Assembly: GCF_900115865.1 (NCBI RefSeq)
Contig: NZ_FOXY01000012.1
Coordinates: forward strand, 30,433 to 94,432
Length of the DNA stretch: 64,000 nucleotides
Reading direction: 5' to 3'
From: Donghicola eburneus
GTDB taxonomy: Bacteria > Pseudomonadota > Alphaproteobacteria > Rhodobacterales > Rhodobacteraceae
Shown: positions 46,097-55,013 of the stretch, piece by piece
Position numbering within the stretch: position 1 is the stretch's first letter
Layout: the number at the start of each line of letters is the position of its first letter
Translations under genes and position numbers: made by a program
Notes under the pieces: model-generated
Database searches by the model: none
What the model was told of the DNA's origin: nothing
What the model saw: the letters and a program-made list of their open reading frames with translations, nothing else

Positions 46097-47688
46097 AAGG
46101 ACTCCAGAAATTTGATCAGGGCGCCGCGATCTGCGGCTGTCATGAGGCGCACCGTTTCACGAGCAGCTTCAGCTTCGCCCCCATGCCACAGAATTGCTTC
46201 AAGCAGATTACGGGCGCGCCCATCATGCAGAAAATACGTATGCCCGCTGACGGTTTGGGTCATACCAATTCCCCAGAGCGGCGGCGTCCGCCATTCTTGG
46301 CCATTGGCCTGCCACTCTGGCCGGTTGTCGGCAAGGCCCGGCCCCATGTCATGCAGTAACATATCGGTGTAGGGCCAGATCAACTGGAAGCTCTGTTCCG
46401 CCTGGTCGTTCAGCCGATCTGTCACAAATTTCGGCGTGTGACAGCTGGTGCAACCTGCATCGTAGAACAGCTCCTTGCCGCGCAGGACCTCGGGATCGTC
46501 CAGATTGCGGCGGGCAGGCACGGCCAGATTGCGGCTGTAAAAGGTCACCAGATTTAGCACCTGATCCGAAACTTCGAGGTTCTGCTGCTCGGGCGTATTG
46601 CCATCGGGCGCGGCACGGCACGCGGTTTGCGAGGCAGTGCATTCGCCATAGCCTTCGGGGAACATTGAGGTCGAGAGGCCGATATCCGCGTGAAAGGCCA
46701 TGGCGCTTTGTTCGCGAATGGTGGCCGAACCCGCTTTCAACCCGAACCGGCCCAGCATTTCGCGGTCGAACTCGTGGTTCCAGACCATGTTCGGGCGGCC
46801 GGAAATCCCATCGCCATCCGCATCATCAGGGTCCGCATGGGCAAGGATATCGGCTGCGGGTATCGCCTCGAGCAAACCAAGGCCAATCATCTGCGGGGCG
46901 ATGCGGGGGCTGAGTTGCACGTCGGGATGCAAGGCGCCCGATTGCAGATCGACCACGTCGTACTCGGGTGCGCGCAGGGTAACGACAGAGCCATCGCCCA
47001 AGGTCACGGGCACCTCTGAATAGGTGATCTGCATCTGTCCCTCGGGCGCAATGCCGGGGATGGATTTGTCCTGTAGTTGCAGACCATAGGTCGGCTCTGG
47101 CGCGGCACCCAGATAGGCGAGCGTTTCTTCGGTCAGATCGCTCTGTTCGGCGGGGATCGACAGGCGCAGAAACATCGAGACGCCCTCGTCCCCTGCCCCC
47201 TCGGGCGGATGTCCGCGACCGTCCTTGATGTGGCAGCGCTGGCACGCCCGCGCATTATAGAGCGGCCCAAGCCCGTCGCTGGACACCGTCGATGACGGCG
47301 CCGTCACCCAAAGCTTCTTGAAGAACCCGTTGCCGACCTTGAAATCCATTTCGCGCTCGAACGGCATATTGGCAGAGGCAAAGGAGAACGCATCACGGGT
47401 GCGGATGTCGAACTTGGTCGCGGCCCCAGAGGGATGTGTTTCGAATTGTTCAGGCTTGGTGAAGTCGGTTGTGGGCGCGGTCGCAGCCGCGATGCGCGCC
47501 GCCTCAGCGGCGGTGCGCGGCACGACGTTCAGATGGGGCTCGGCCCAAGTGGCGCTGGCAAAGGTCACCCCTGCCAGCAGCCAGAGCGCCTTAGCTTTCG
47601 GCTTGGTCCGCAGAGTCCGCGTTGAGCATTTCGTAGCGCTCGCCGCCGATGCGGTTGTAGAGATCAAGCTGGGTCTCAAGGAAATCAA
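46093..47688 (-). CDS. Dihaem cytochrome c, thiol oxidoreductase-like (start uncertain)
   Basis: A periplasmic c-type cytochrome of the DiHem-oxidoreductase family, about 500 residues when mature. Two haem sites are visible: [14 protein letters not shown] and [12 protein letters not shown]. There is a later [12 protein letters not shown] and a signal-like segment [16 protein letters not shown]. The frame has no ATG or GTG before the signal. The available starts are TTG codons at 47688, 47676 and 47664, all inside bfr, or a CTG at 47613 that would give a compact signal peptide. Translation is probably coupled to bfr. The coordinates given are the maximal frame. Electron-transfer partner for periplasmic iron oxidation or reduction is the likely role. 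Confidence 0.8.
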   Translation of the reverse strand: MISLRPSLISTTASAASATKCSTRTLRTKPKAKALWLLAGVTFASATWAEPHLNVVPRTAAEAARIAAATAPTTDFTKPEQFETHPSGAATKFDIRTRDAFSFASANMPFEREMDFKVGNGFFKKLWVTAPSSTVSSDGLGPLYNARACQRCHIKDGRGHPPEGAGDEGVSMFLRLSIPAEQSDLTEETLAYLGAAPEPTYGLQLQDKSIPGIAPEGQMQITYSEVPVTLGDGSVVTLRAPEYDVVDLQSGALHPDVQLSPRIAPQMIGLGLLEAIPAADILAHADPDDADGDGISGRPNMVWNHEFDREMLGRFGLKAGSATIREQSAMAFHADIGLSTSMFPEGYGECTASQTACRAAPDGNTPEQQNLEVSDQVLNLVTFYSRNLAVPARRNLDDPEVLRGKELFYDAGCTSCHTPKFVTDRLNDQAEQSFQLIWPYTDMLLHDMGPGLADNRPEWQANGQEWRTPPLWGIGMTQTVSGHTYFLHDGRARNLLEAILWHGGEAEAARETVRLMTAADRGALIKFLESL

Positions 47689-48079
47689 TATGGCCTTCCT
47701 CGTCGGCGATCAGCTCTTCGAAGAGGTTCTTCGAGACATAGTCGCCAACACTGTCACAGTGGTCGCGCGCCTCTTTGTAGAGGGTGCGTGCGTCATGCTC
47801 TCCGGCGAGGTCACATTCAAGGGTTTCCTTGGCATTCTGCCCGATCCGCAGGGGATCCAGCTTCTGCAGGTTCGGATGACCCTCGAGGAAGATGATGCGA
47901 TCGATCAGCTTGTCCGCGTGGTTCATTTCCTCAATGCTTTCTGCGCGGGATTTGGCTGCCAGTTTGCCCAGTCCCCAATCCTTTTGCAGGCGGTAGTGTA
48001 CCCAGTACTGGTTAATCGCAGTCAATTCGCTGCGCAGAGGTGCGTTCAGGTACTCGATGACCTTTGCGTCGCCTTTCAT
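47591..48079 (-). CDS. bfr: Bacterioferritin
   Basis: A 162-residue 24-mer iron-storage subunit. Ferroxidase ligands are visible in [47 protein letters not shown] and [18 protein letters not shown]. The haem-ligating Met is in the region [14 protein letters not shown] to IEEMNHAD. Bfd, its ferredoxin partner for iron release, is 5 nt upstream. The 3' end overlaps the dihaem frame. Confidence 0.94.
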   Translation of the reverse strand: MKGDAKVIEYLNAPLRSELTAINQYWVHYRLQKDWGLGKLAAKSRAESIEEMNHADKLIDRIIFLEGHPNLQKLDPLRIGQNAKETLECDLAGEHDARTLYKEARDHCDSVGDYVSKNLFEELIADEEGHIDFLETQLDLYNRIGGERYEMLNADSADQAES

Positions 48080-48084
48080 GGAAA

Positions 48085-48342
48085 TTACCCTCCGTGTCCT
48101 GTGGTTGTTCGTTTAACTTGAGGCACGGCGACAGGGACGTCCAGTCGCGGAACAGGGTATCTTTCGTTCTTGCGCATGGTGGACAGAAACAAGGGCATAC
48201 ATCCCCCGCAGTCCGCCTGCTTGCCCAAGGCACGGTAAATCCGGCCGGGCGTAATCACGATGCTCGGGTCCGAGGCCCGCATCCAGTCAACCGCCGCGTT
48301 AATGTCGTGGTCGGTGATATTCTGACAGCTACACACAATCAT
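48085..48342 (-). CDS. bfd: Bacterioferritin-associated ferredoxin
   Basis: An 85-residue [2Fe-2S] protein: cysteines in [14 protein letters not shown] and later [10 protein letters not shown] give the Cys-x-Cys...Cys-x2-Cys pattern of Bfd, which donates electrons to Bfr to free stored iron. The C-terminal 35 residues ([17 protein letters not shown]) extend beyond the usual Bfd length of about 64. Start at 48342. Confidence 0.9.
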   Translation of the reverse strand: MIVCSCQNITDHDINAAVDWMRASDPSIVITPGRIYRALGKQADCGGCMPLFLSTMRKNERYPVPRLDVPVAVPQVKRTTTGHGG

Positions 48343-48360
48343 TCTACGTCTCCGACACAA

Positions 48361-48387
48361 GAAAAGAGGGCGCCCCGAAAGGCGCCC
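48361..48387 (-). terminator. Intrinsic terminator after irpA
   Basis: GGGCGCC / GGCGCCC stem with a 6-nt loop, running into T-rich sequence on the minus strand. It separates irpA from bfd-bfr, so downstream genes need read-through or their own promoter. Confidence 0.8.
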
Positions 48388-48400
48388 CAGTCAGGTGTAA

Positions 48401-49654
48401 TTACTGGAACACAGCCGCTTCATCGTCGAGGCTGTCCGATCCTTCGACCGAAACACCTTCGAGTCCAGCAACCGCGACGGCGCGCTCGATGTTGCGAGTC
48501 TGCGCGACCAGCGCATCAACTGCCGACATGATCAGCGCTTCGCCTGCTTCGTTGCCTGCGGCCAGCATCTGGTCGTAGCTTGTGCCCGCTTCGGCGGTCG
48601 ATTTGATCGCACCCAGCTCCATCATGGTGTGGTTGATGTCTGCCATCAGGTTCGACGCCAGATCTGCGTCACGCTCTGCGACGTAATCGTTCAGCGAGGG
48701 GCCTTCGACGACCGAACCGTCCACGCGTACATAGCGGCCGGTATAGACGTTACGAATGCCCAGACCGTCGTAGTAGTGGCTGTTGTGGGTGTTGTCCGAG
48801 AAGCAGTCGTGCTCTTCTTCGGGATCGTGCAGCAGAACGCCAAGCTTCATGCGCTCGCCCGCCTGTTCGCCATAGGACAGCGAGCCCAGACCGGTGAAGG
48901 CCATGACCAGACCTTCGGTGCCGTCGGCGGTCACGTCTGCGCGGCCTTGGCCATCAGCGCTCCAGTTGGCGACAGCGTCTTCCAGATCGGTGATCAGCAG
49001 ATCGGTCGCAGCCACCAGATACTGCGCACGGCGGTCACAGTTGCCGTTGGTGCAGTTCTCGGTGTCAAAGTCGGTCGCGGGACGGTTGCCTGCGCCATGC
49101 TCGGTTCCGTTCAGGTCCTGACCCCACAGCAGGAATTCAATTGCGTGATAGCCGGTGGCCACGTTCGCTTCGATGCCGTCAACTTCGTGCAGGGATTCCA
49201 GAACCGCTGGGGTGATAGTCGAAGCGTCGATGGTGGTGCCCGAAACCTCAAAGCTGGGGTTCGCGATCACATTGGCAAGGCTGAAGGGGTTTTCGTCGTT
49301 GCCGCCAAACATGGGGTCAACGTAGTCGATCAGGCCCTCGTCCAGCGGCCATGCGTTCACTTTGCCTTCCCACTCGTCGACGGTGGGGTTGCCGAAACGG
49401 AACGCTTCAGTCTGCTGGTAGGGGACACGCGCGGCCAGCCAAGCCACCTTGGCCGCAGCCAGTGTCTCTTCGCTGGGGTTTGCGACCAGCGCATCAACCG
49501 CAGTTTTCAGGTCTTTGGCCAGGGTCAGGCTGTCTTCGTAGCCTGCCAGAGCGATGTCGGCATAGTTGTTCAGAACGTCACCGGCCTCGACGGCCATGGC
49601 ACCTGTGGCTGCAAAAGTCATCGCCGAAGCAAGAAGAGTGGCGCGAAGTGTCAT
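48401..49654 (-). CDS. irpA: Imelysin family iron-regulated protein (IrpA/ICMP)
   Basis: A 417-residue periplasmic protein with signal peptide (LLASAMTFAATGAMA) and two imelysin repeats. The metal motif GxHxxE is intact (ATGYHAIEFLLWGQDLNGTEHG, here ATGYHAIEF). A Cys pair is in TENCTNGNCDRR. It fits the iron-regulated protein A group seen beside dihaem cytochromes. An inverted repeat 60-85 nt upstream of the start may be the iron-responsive operator. Confidence 0.9.
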   Translation of the reverse strand: MTLRATLLASAMTFAATGAMAVEAGDVLNNYADIALAGYEDSLTLAKDLKTAVDALVANPSEETLAAAKVAWLAARVPYQQTEAFRFGNPTVDEWEGKVNAWPLDEGLIDYVDPMFGGNDENPFSLANVIANPSFEVSGTTIDASTITPAVLESLHEVDGIEANVATGYHAIEFLLWGQDLNGTEHGAGNRPATDFDTENCTNGNCDRRAQYLVAATDLLITDLEDAVANWSADGQGRADVTADGTEGLVMAFTGLGSLSYGEQAGERMKLGVLLHDPEEEHDCFSDNTHNSHYYDGLGIRNVYTGRYVRVDGSVVEGPSLNDYVAERDADLASNLMADINHTMMELGAIKSTAEAGTSYDQMLAAGNEAGEALIMSAVDALVAQTRNIERAVAVAGLEGVSVEGSDSLDDEAAVFQ

Positions 49655-49714
49655 GTCGAATCCCTTTAAAAGTCCTAATCGCGTTTCGTTAGAGGGGTGA
49701 TTATCCGATTAAAG

Positions 49715-49739
49715 AAGTCAGGTAAAGAGTGTCTGACTT
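49715..49739 (-). promoter_or_regulatory. Inverted repeat upstream of irpA, candidate iron-responsive operator
   Basis: AAGTCAG (49715-49721), 11-nt centre, CTGACTT (49733-49739): perfect 7-bp arms in an AT-rich promoter region. The factor is not identified. Its position before an iron-regulated gene suggests an Irr/IscR/RirA/Fur-type site. Confidence 0.45.
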
Positions 49740-50449
49740 ATTTACTCGGAAAAACAAAATAGGGAGTGAGAGACCACCCATTAAATGACCATTTTGAAGG
49801 AAACATGACCTTTCGACCCACTAAGGATGACCATTCAGACGGATATGAGGGAAAGCCATCGCAGTTCAGCAGTACGTTGAAACTTTATTGTTCTGTGGCG
49901 TTTGATGGGGCCAAGGGATGAGCGGCCGCTGCCGATCAACCGAGATGTGACATTTTCATCCTCCGATTCGATCAGTCGTTCTCTGCGCCCTTGCGGCTGA
50001 TATTATGACAGAAAGGGCTAAAGAGCCCGACAATGGCCAGGTCCAGCATGAAGGCATAAGGGCGGGTCGCTGAGAGGCTGCGGCGGATCTCGACCTGCCC
50101 CTCGATTGCCGTGAGCGCCACTTCCCGGCGCCCAAGGACGGAGAGGTGATTCAAGAAGATATCCGCGCAGAGCCTTGGTCGGGCAGAAAGGCGTCCAGGC
50201 GGGTCGCGGAGACATGGTATGATTGCGGCGGCGGCTGCTCTCCAGCGGCAAACGAGGTTCGGTATGTTGTCCTTGCCTAATCCTATCGATCTGGTTGAAG
50301 CGCGTCGTCTCCAGGCTCAGCCTGGCTGCAACCTGCCTTTTGCCCGCACAGTTCGCTGGGCTACCGCACGCCAGCAATCAAAAGCATCGTGCCCGTCAAC
50401 CGAAAGCCTACGGTGCAATAACCCACTCAAGTGGGGCAGATCACGCTGC
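49740..50449. other. 710-nt gene-poor region opening the accessory zone
   Basis: It holds no gene I can defend. A 60-codon minus-strand frame at 49972-50154 (ending FSPFCHNISRKGAEND) and a few frames near 50220-50460 lack ribosome sites and recognisable motifs. They may be remnants of lost genes. Base composition is less biased than in the conserved block to the left. Confidence 0.5.
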
Positions 50450-50686
50450 TCAGGGCGCTGAAGAGAACGGACTATTGGGAAGATGTCTCGACTTCTCCCT
50501 GAAGTTCTCTTCTTCCAACCTGGCAATGAAGGCGGCTTCTTCGTCTGTCAGGTGCGCCTTGTTTAAATGTCGCCAATGACGCCGATAGATGCTCCAAGCC
50601 TGTTCTTCTGTGAGCTCCATATCAGTCTGACGGTGCCAACAAAGGTAGCGAAGCTGGGGATAGTCAAAAAGGCGAACCGTTTTCAT
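50450..50686 (-). CDS. Small hypothetical protein
   Basis: A 78-residue acidic, soluble protein. It reads MKTVRLFDYPQLRYLCW, then ELTEEQAWSIYRRHWRH, LTDEEAAFIARLEEENF. The pattern looks like a real small family (a LFDYPQLR-type N-terminus and a helical C-terminus with an acidic ridge), but I cannot name a function. There is no strong ribosome site before the ATG. It is isolated among non-coding DNA, so it may also be a stranded remnant. Confidence 0.5.
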   Translation of the reverse strand: MKTVRLFDYPQLRYLCWHRQTDMELTEEQAWSIYRRHWRHLNKAHLTDEEAAFIARLEEENFREKSRHLPNSPFSSAP

Positions 50687-51251
50687 GTATGTCCCAAATC
50701 AGATGAACGTAGACAGCGACGAAGCCAGCAGGACCCGACGTCGTCAAAGACTACGCCTTCCCTCAATGTTCGTCAAAAGGCCTCCGCGCCGGCGATAGAG
50801 CCATGGACTGTGTATAGAGTCATAATCGCAGCCGCATGTCATACCGCATCAATACTTGAAGACCGGCTTTCCGAAAGCCTTCGGCAGAGGATAAAGCAAG
50901 TTTTCGCATGAAACTCGACTGCTCTTTGATCTGCACAAACAGAAACCAGTTTTCGCTGCCCAAACCTGGTTGCGTTTCACATCTCTGCGGCTCGGGGCGC
51001 TACGCTGCCAGGTCAAATCGCCCCAGCTGTTTTCATTCACCACGCGACCAGAATGGAAAGACAGTCCAATGTACTAACCCTAAGGCGCCCCCCGCTGCGT
51101 AAATTCAGGCGCCTTCTTCAAAAACATGTCTCAATTCGTCGAAGCAAATTACGTGACCCGCATGCCCGCCTTTGCGCAAACTCACGTCGACGCCTTGCGA
51201 GCGGAGCGTTTATGAATTGTTAACTTTCCTTCTTAGGCCCAACAAAATCGA
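50687..51251. other. 565-nt gene-poor region
   Basis: It holds nothing supported as a gene. A GGCGCC pair near 51083 and 51106 frames a CCCCGCTGCG stretch and could fold. Short frames (60-65 codons) show no motif. Confidence 0.45.
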
Positions 51252-51908
51252 ATGAAGAAAATCATCCTGAGCTTGGCGCTGCTCGCCTCTGTATTGGCCT
51301 GTCCCGCTGGAGTATCAGCGGCAATTCGGGTGATTGATGGTGATACCCTCTCCGATGGCGAGATCACCTACCGCCTCAACGGGATCGACGCTCCAGAAAG
51401 CGGACAAACCTGCTTGAACTCATCAGGGCAATCCTGGCGATGCGGTGAGGCTGCGACAGCGTTCCTTGTCGACCTGCTCACCAACACTGACTTGAAGTGC
51501 CAAGCGATGGAGCAAGACCGCTACGGCCGAACAATCGCGACGTGCTTTGCATCCGGCACTGACCTCGGGAAAAGCCTTGTCGAAGCTGGTCTTGCTTGGT
51601 CGTTCAGGCGCTACGATGATGTCTATGCTGCCGCTGAGGATGCTGCCAAAGCACGCCAAAAGGGCGTCTGGGCTGGCACCAATCAAGCCCCGTGGGCATA
51701 CCGAGAAGAACGATGGACGGCGGCGCAACAAAGCGCTCCCGAAGGATGCCCCATCAAAGGGAACATTTCAAAGAACAGCAAGATTTACCACGCGCCTTGG
51801 TCTCCTTGGTATTCTCGTACGAAGGTCTCGCCAGCAAGAGGAGAACGTTGGTTTTGTGATGAAGCAGAAGCCATTGCAGCAGGCTGGCGCGCCCCGCATT
51901 GGCACTGA
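51252..51908 (+). CDS. Secreted staphylococcal-nuclease-like (SNase) endonuclease
   Basis: A 218-residue exported protein: signal peptide (MKKIILSLALLASVLACPAGVSA), then the SNase OB-fold (RVIDGDTLSDGEITYRLNGIDAPE, here RVIDGDTL and RLNGIDAPES) with the Arg/Glu catalytic region (EQDRYGRTIATCF, LVEAGLAWSFRRY). Extra cysteines (CLNSSGQSWRCG, CQAMEQD, GCPIKGN) suggest disulfides in the periplasm. The C-terminal 60 residues (GCPIKGNISKNSKIYHAPWSPWY) match the tail found on many alphaproteobacterial thermonucleases. A small Excalibur gene follows. Confidence 0.88.
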   Translation: MKKIILSLALLASVLACPAGVSAAIRVIDGDTLSDGEITYRLNGIDAPESGQTCLNSSGQSWRCGEAATAFLVDLLTNTDLKCQAMEQDRYGRTIATCFASGTDLGKSLVEAGLAWSFRRYDDVYAAAEDAAKARQKGVWAGTNQAPWAYREERWTAAQQSAPEGCPIKGNISKNSKIYHAPWSPWYSRTKVSPARGERWFCDEAEAIAAGWRAPHWH

Positions 51909-51988
51909 GCGAACACCTCAACGCCCCAATTGAGCCTTATTCCAAGGCAACTTTGTGATCCTAGATTACTATGATGCAAGAATTCTGA

Positions 51989-52285
51989 ATGCAAATGAAA
52001 CTACTGACACTATTGTTTTTAGCAGCGCTTTCCCCAGCGCCAGCTATCGCCGAAGAAGCCTCCCCGATCACGATCTTTGGCCCCCAGTCGCAGCGCCAAA
52101 GCCACCAAGAAAGCAAGGACAGAACATCCTATCGTCTTGCGCAAAGCTGGAGTTGTTCTCCACGGCGCTATTGCTCCAAGAGCATTTCCAGCTGCCGCGA
52201 AGCGCGCTGGTACTTCACAAATTGCAGTTGGGGCGGTGCCCTAGATGGCGACAACGACGGAGTGCCCTGCGAAAACCTGTGCTGA
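51989..52285 (+). CDS. Excalibur calcium-binding domain protein, secreted
   Basis: A 98-residue exported protein with signal peptide (MKLLTLLFLAALSPAPAIA) and a C-terminal Excalibur motif (GALDGDNDGVPCENLC) that binds calcium as an EF-hand-like loop. Cysteines at WSCSPRRYCSKSISSC are also typical. Excalibur and SNase domains are often fused or adjacent, as here. The extra two codons before MKLLTLL (ATG at 51989) are optional. Confidence 0.82.
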   Translation: MQMKLLTLLFLAALSPAPAIAEEASPITIFGPQSQRQSHQESKDRTSYRLAQSWSCSPRRYCSKSISSCREARWYFTNCSWGGALDGDNDGVPCENLC

Positions 52286-52763
52286 TCCAGTTCAACAAAA
52301 GCTCGGGACGCTGGCTGAGAGGTTGTGCAGCCGGGTGGCACGCAAAGACGGCCCATGTTTGCCATGGAACTGACCGCTCAAAACCGCAGTGCAACTTCAT
52401 CGAACCGGTCATTCGTCGATCGTGCAGCATCCGCGGGAGATCAAGGTCGGCAATGCGCAGTAAGTGCCTTTGCAAAGTCGGGGTGATCGAACGCGACTTC
52501 TGGCCCGACCGGCCCTGACCTGCCGTTGGAACACAGACGTGCTCGCTGCAGTGCGGCTCATCATACCGGACCTTCGCTGCGGGCGCATGAACTCTATCTG
52601 GCCCAAGGTGTCAGTGCGCCGGTCAAAAGCTGGTCGGCGGCCACCGGAATCAACAATCTATCTGAGTTGGATAGCCGCCATCGCCTCTTCGTAGCCCATA
52701 CGTCTGAAAGCTGTTAATACGCTTCCAAGAGATCAATGGTGCCAAAGGAATAGGTCACCCCGA
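52286..52763. other. 478-nt region with gene remnants
   Basis: No intact gene. Short frames on both strands (for example HELYLAQGVSAPVKSWSAATG at 52526-52717 plus) read like fragments broken by stops, but no family is recognisable. Its composition resembles the remnant-like stretches at 53472-53690 and 58815-59210. Confidence 0.45.
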
Positions 52764-53471
52764 TTGCAAGACCGTTATGCCGGAGATGTTGGAGACTTTG
52801 TAAAGCTGGGCTTACTGAGAGCTCTCTCACCGGGACGCCGGCTGGGTGTCGCGTGGTACCGGTACCCCGACGAAAGCCACAACGGAGATGGGCGGCACAT
52901 CACCTATCTCGATCAACCGCAACGGTACGAGCGCCTGGACCCGGCCCTGTTCAGTCATCTTCGAAGCATTACGAAAAATGCGCGTTCGATCAATTCATTG
53001 TTGCCAGTGCTGGGCGGGGCAATCTCATCTGATGAGAGCGTAGACAGTAGTGTGATATCCCCCCGTGAACGCCGAAACTGGCGCGCTGCATGGTTCAAGC
53101 GTGTTTTAGAACGGCTATCCCCGTGCGACCTTGTATTCGCAGATCCGGATAATGGCATCATCGACGATGCCGATTGTCGAAGAGGGCGTGCGAAGTTCGG
53201 CAAACAGATGCCGCTCGCAGAGGTCCAGGAATTAGCCGAGGGGCGATGCGCGCTGATCTACCATCATAACACTCGGCGGCGAGGCGGTCATGATGCTGAA
53301 GTGGATCATTGGCTTGGCCAGATCGGAATGCCGGGCATGGCAGTCCGGGCGACCGCCTACAGCCCAAGGACATTCTTCGTGCTGAACCCCAGCGCGGAGA
53401 TAGAGGCGCGGATCGAAGAGTTTTGCCAGGAATGGGCAGGTTTGAAGGTGCATCTGCACAAAGCGCGGTAG
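52764..53471 (+). CDS. Conserved hypothetical protein with a DPDNG motif
   Basis: A 235-residue soluble protein that begins (TTG start) LQDRYAGDVGDFVKLGLLRAL and continues GVAWYRYPDESHNGDGRHI, LVFADPDNGI and ALIYHHNTRRRGG. I recall this layout as a widespread uncharacterised family of accessory regions. The order of a GDxGDF-type N-terminus, a central acidic DPDNG and a late YHHN resembles DNA/RNA-modifying methyltransferase-like folds, but no SAM motif is certain. An AAAGGA-type site precedes the TTG. It lies 0.3 kb before the ABC-3C operon on the same strand. Confidence 0.7.
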   Translation: MQDRYAGDVGDFVKLGLLRALSPGRRLGVAWYRYPDESHNGDGRHITYLDQPQRYERLDPALFSHLRSITKNARSINSLLPVLGGAISSDESVDSSVISPRERRNWRAAWFKRVLERLSPCDLVFADPDNGIIDDADCRRGRAKFGKQMPLAEVQELAEGRCALIYHHNTRRRGGHDAEVDHWLGQIGMPGMAVRATAYSPRTFFVLNPSAEIEARIEEFCQEWAGLKVHLHKAR

Positions 53472-53789
53472 CATCGCTCCGACCCGTGCCTACGGCCCTA
53501 AAAGGACATTCACTTAGAGTCGCATCGCTGCAGCGCAGCTTCCCCAAGCCGCCACTCGATCATACCGCGTGCTTCATGACATCGTTCTCTGGATCTGCCG
53601 TTAGGCCACGGCGGTACGTAATTGAGGCAGTTACCACACCGAGTTACTGGATTTGACGACCTCTCTCGGCAAAGGTCCCATTGATTTTGTTTAACTATTC
53701 GTTAACGGTGGCGTCAGACAGGCGAAAGGTCAGCGCCGCTTGTTCGCCGTCAGGCTCAGCGTACCGCACATGTGCAGCAGGATTTTCTT
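53472..53789. other. 318-nt leader region of the ABC-3C operon
   Basis: It holds no gene. The left part looks like a remnant. The right part is more AT-rich and carries a TTAA-N7-TTAAC site. A TTG ATT TTG T segment near 53681 may belong to a promoter. AGGA lies 10 nt before the operon start at 53790. Confidence 0.5.
53691..53706 (+). promoter_or_regulatory. CtrA-type binding site (TTAA-N7-TTAAC)
   Basis: TTAA (53691-53694), seven bases, TTAAC (53702-53706) matches the full CtrA consensus of alphaproteobacteria. It lies about 85 nt before the first ABC-3C gene, a position fit for regulation. It is short enough to arise by chance. Confidence 0.45.
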
Positions 53790-55013
53790 ATGGCCGATGC
53801 CCGCCCCGATAAATTTTCAGCCGGCGAGCAGGGCCTTGGATATATCTATCAGGCGCGTCTTGCCCTGCTTCACCTATTACAGTTGCCAGAGAACACGGCT
53901 GTTTGTCTCGAAAAGGACGACGACCTGGATTTCGTCGATAGCGATGGTGGCAAGTCCTTGGCTTCACTGAAGCATAAAGCCATTGGTGATAGGTTGACCG
54001 ATCTGTCGACCGATTTCTGGAAGTCTGTCAACATATGGTTGACTCGGTATAAACGTGATGGTCGTGCCGCATCTAATTTGCGTTTCTTTCTGTTCACAAC
54101 AGGCACGGTATCCCCGGACTCTTTCCTTGCGCGCTTGCTCCCCGAGCATTCGGTCGCCCAGGATGACGAAAAAACACTGGCAGAGCTTGCCAAAGAAGCG
54201 CTCACCAAGTCGACGTCAAAACTCATCAAGCCGATTGCCATAGAGTTCAACGATTTGAACGCTTTTGAGCAGCAAGATTTCTTAGAACGAGTTCTGATCC
54301 TTGATGGTAGCCCGCGCATTGCCGACATCCCGACGATCATAAGGGACAAGCACATGCGAAGCATCCGGCGCGAGCACCGCGAGTTCGTCTTTCAGAGATT
54401 GGAAGGCTGGTGGACCGACGCCGTAATCAAGCATCTTACCGGTGCAATGCCAGACGGAGTCTTCGGCTACGAAGTCTCCGACAAGCTCTCAAGCTTCGCC
54501 GAGGAATACAAGGCAGACAACCTTCCTATCACCTTCCGGGGAAAGCTGCCCGCCGACGAGATTGACACTGATACAGACCCACGCCTGTTCGTGGCGCAAC
54601 TGCGCGAAATTGGCATCTCCTCCAATCGAATCAGGAGCGCGATACTGGACTATTACCGGGCGTTCGAACAGCGATCGGCTTGGGCGCGCGAGGATCTGCT
54701 CGTGATGGGAGAGGTCGAGGAGTATGAAGATCGGCTTACCGACGAATGGAGTCGCTATAGGGATGTCGCTTTCGAGAAGCTAAAAAATGACAGTGCGGAG
54801 GAAGCGTTGCGCGACGCAGGCATGTCCCTCTACAACTGGGCGGAGTTCGAGACTGCAAAGATCGAATCCCTACGAATTCGTGCGCGGGTGACGGAACCAT
54901 TTGTTCTTCGCGGCAGCTTCCACATATTGGCGGATTCTACCCCTGAGCCCACGGTTTACTGGCACCCCAGATTCCTGGACCGTCTTGGCAAACTTCTGGA
55001 GGTGGCCTCGTGA
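53790..55013 (+). CDS. ABC-3C system N-terminal sensor/effector protein, nuclease-like domain
   Basis: A 407-residue protein, first gene of a three-gene operon. Near the N-terminus (residues 12-63) it reads EQGLGYIYQARLALLHLL, then CLEKDDDLDFVD and SLASLKHK. This is the spacing of an E...D-x-D...(Q/L)xK motif as in Cap4/DUF4297-type PD-(D/E)xK nucleases. The rest is helical (residues 200-400) with a segment FEQRSAWAREDLLVMGEVEEYEDRLTDEW that fits the C-terminal region of ABC-3C partner proteins. The N-terminal assignment is by motif only. The start at 53790 was chosen for AGGA 10 nt upstream; a GTG at 53772 is possible. It overlaps the next gene by 4 nt. Confidence 0.75.
   Translation: MADARPDKFSAGEQGLGYIYQARLALLHLLQLPENTAVCLEKDDDLDFVDSDGGKSLASLKHKAIGDRLTDLSTDFWKSVNIWLTRYKRDGRAASNLRFFLFTTGTVSPDSFLARLLPEHSVAQDDEKTLAELAKEALTKSTSKLIKPIAIEFNDLNAFEQQDFLERVLILDGSPRIADIPTIIRDKHMRSIRREHREFVFQRLEGWWTDAVIKHLTGAMPDGVFGYEVSDKLSSFAEEYKADNLPITFRGKLPADEIDTDTDPRLFVAQLREIGISSNRIRSAILDYYRAFEQRSAWAREDLLVMGEVEEYEDRLTDEWSRYRDVAFEKLKNDSAEEALRDAGMSLYNWAEFETAKIESLRIRARVTEPFVLRGSFHILADSTPEPTVYWHPRFLDRLGKLLEVAS

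Noticed and set aside
49972..50154. A 60-codon minus-strand frame in the gap upstream of irpA
   Set aside because: No ribosome site and no recognisable family; it may be a remnant, so it is mentioned only within the intergenic entry.
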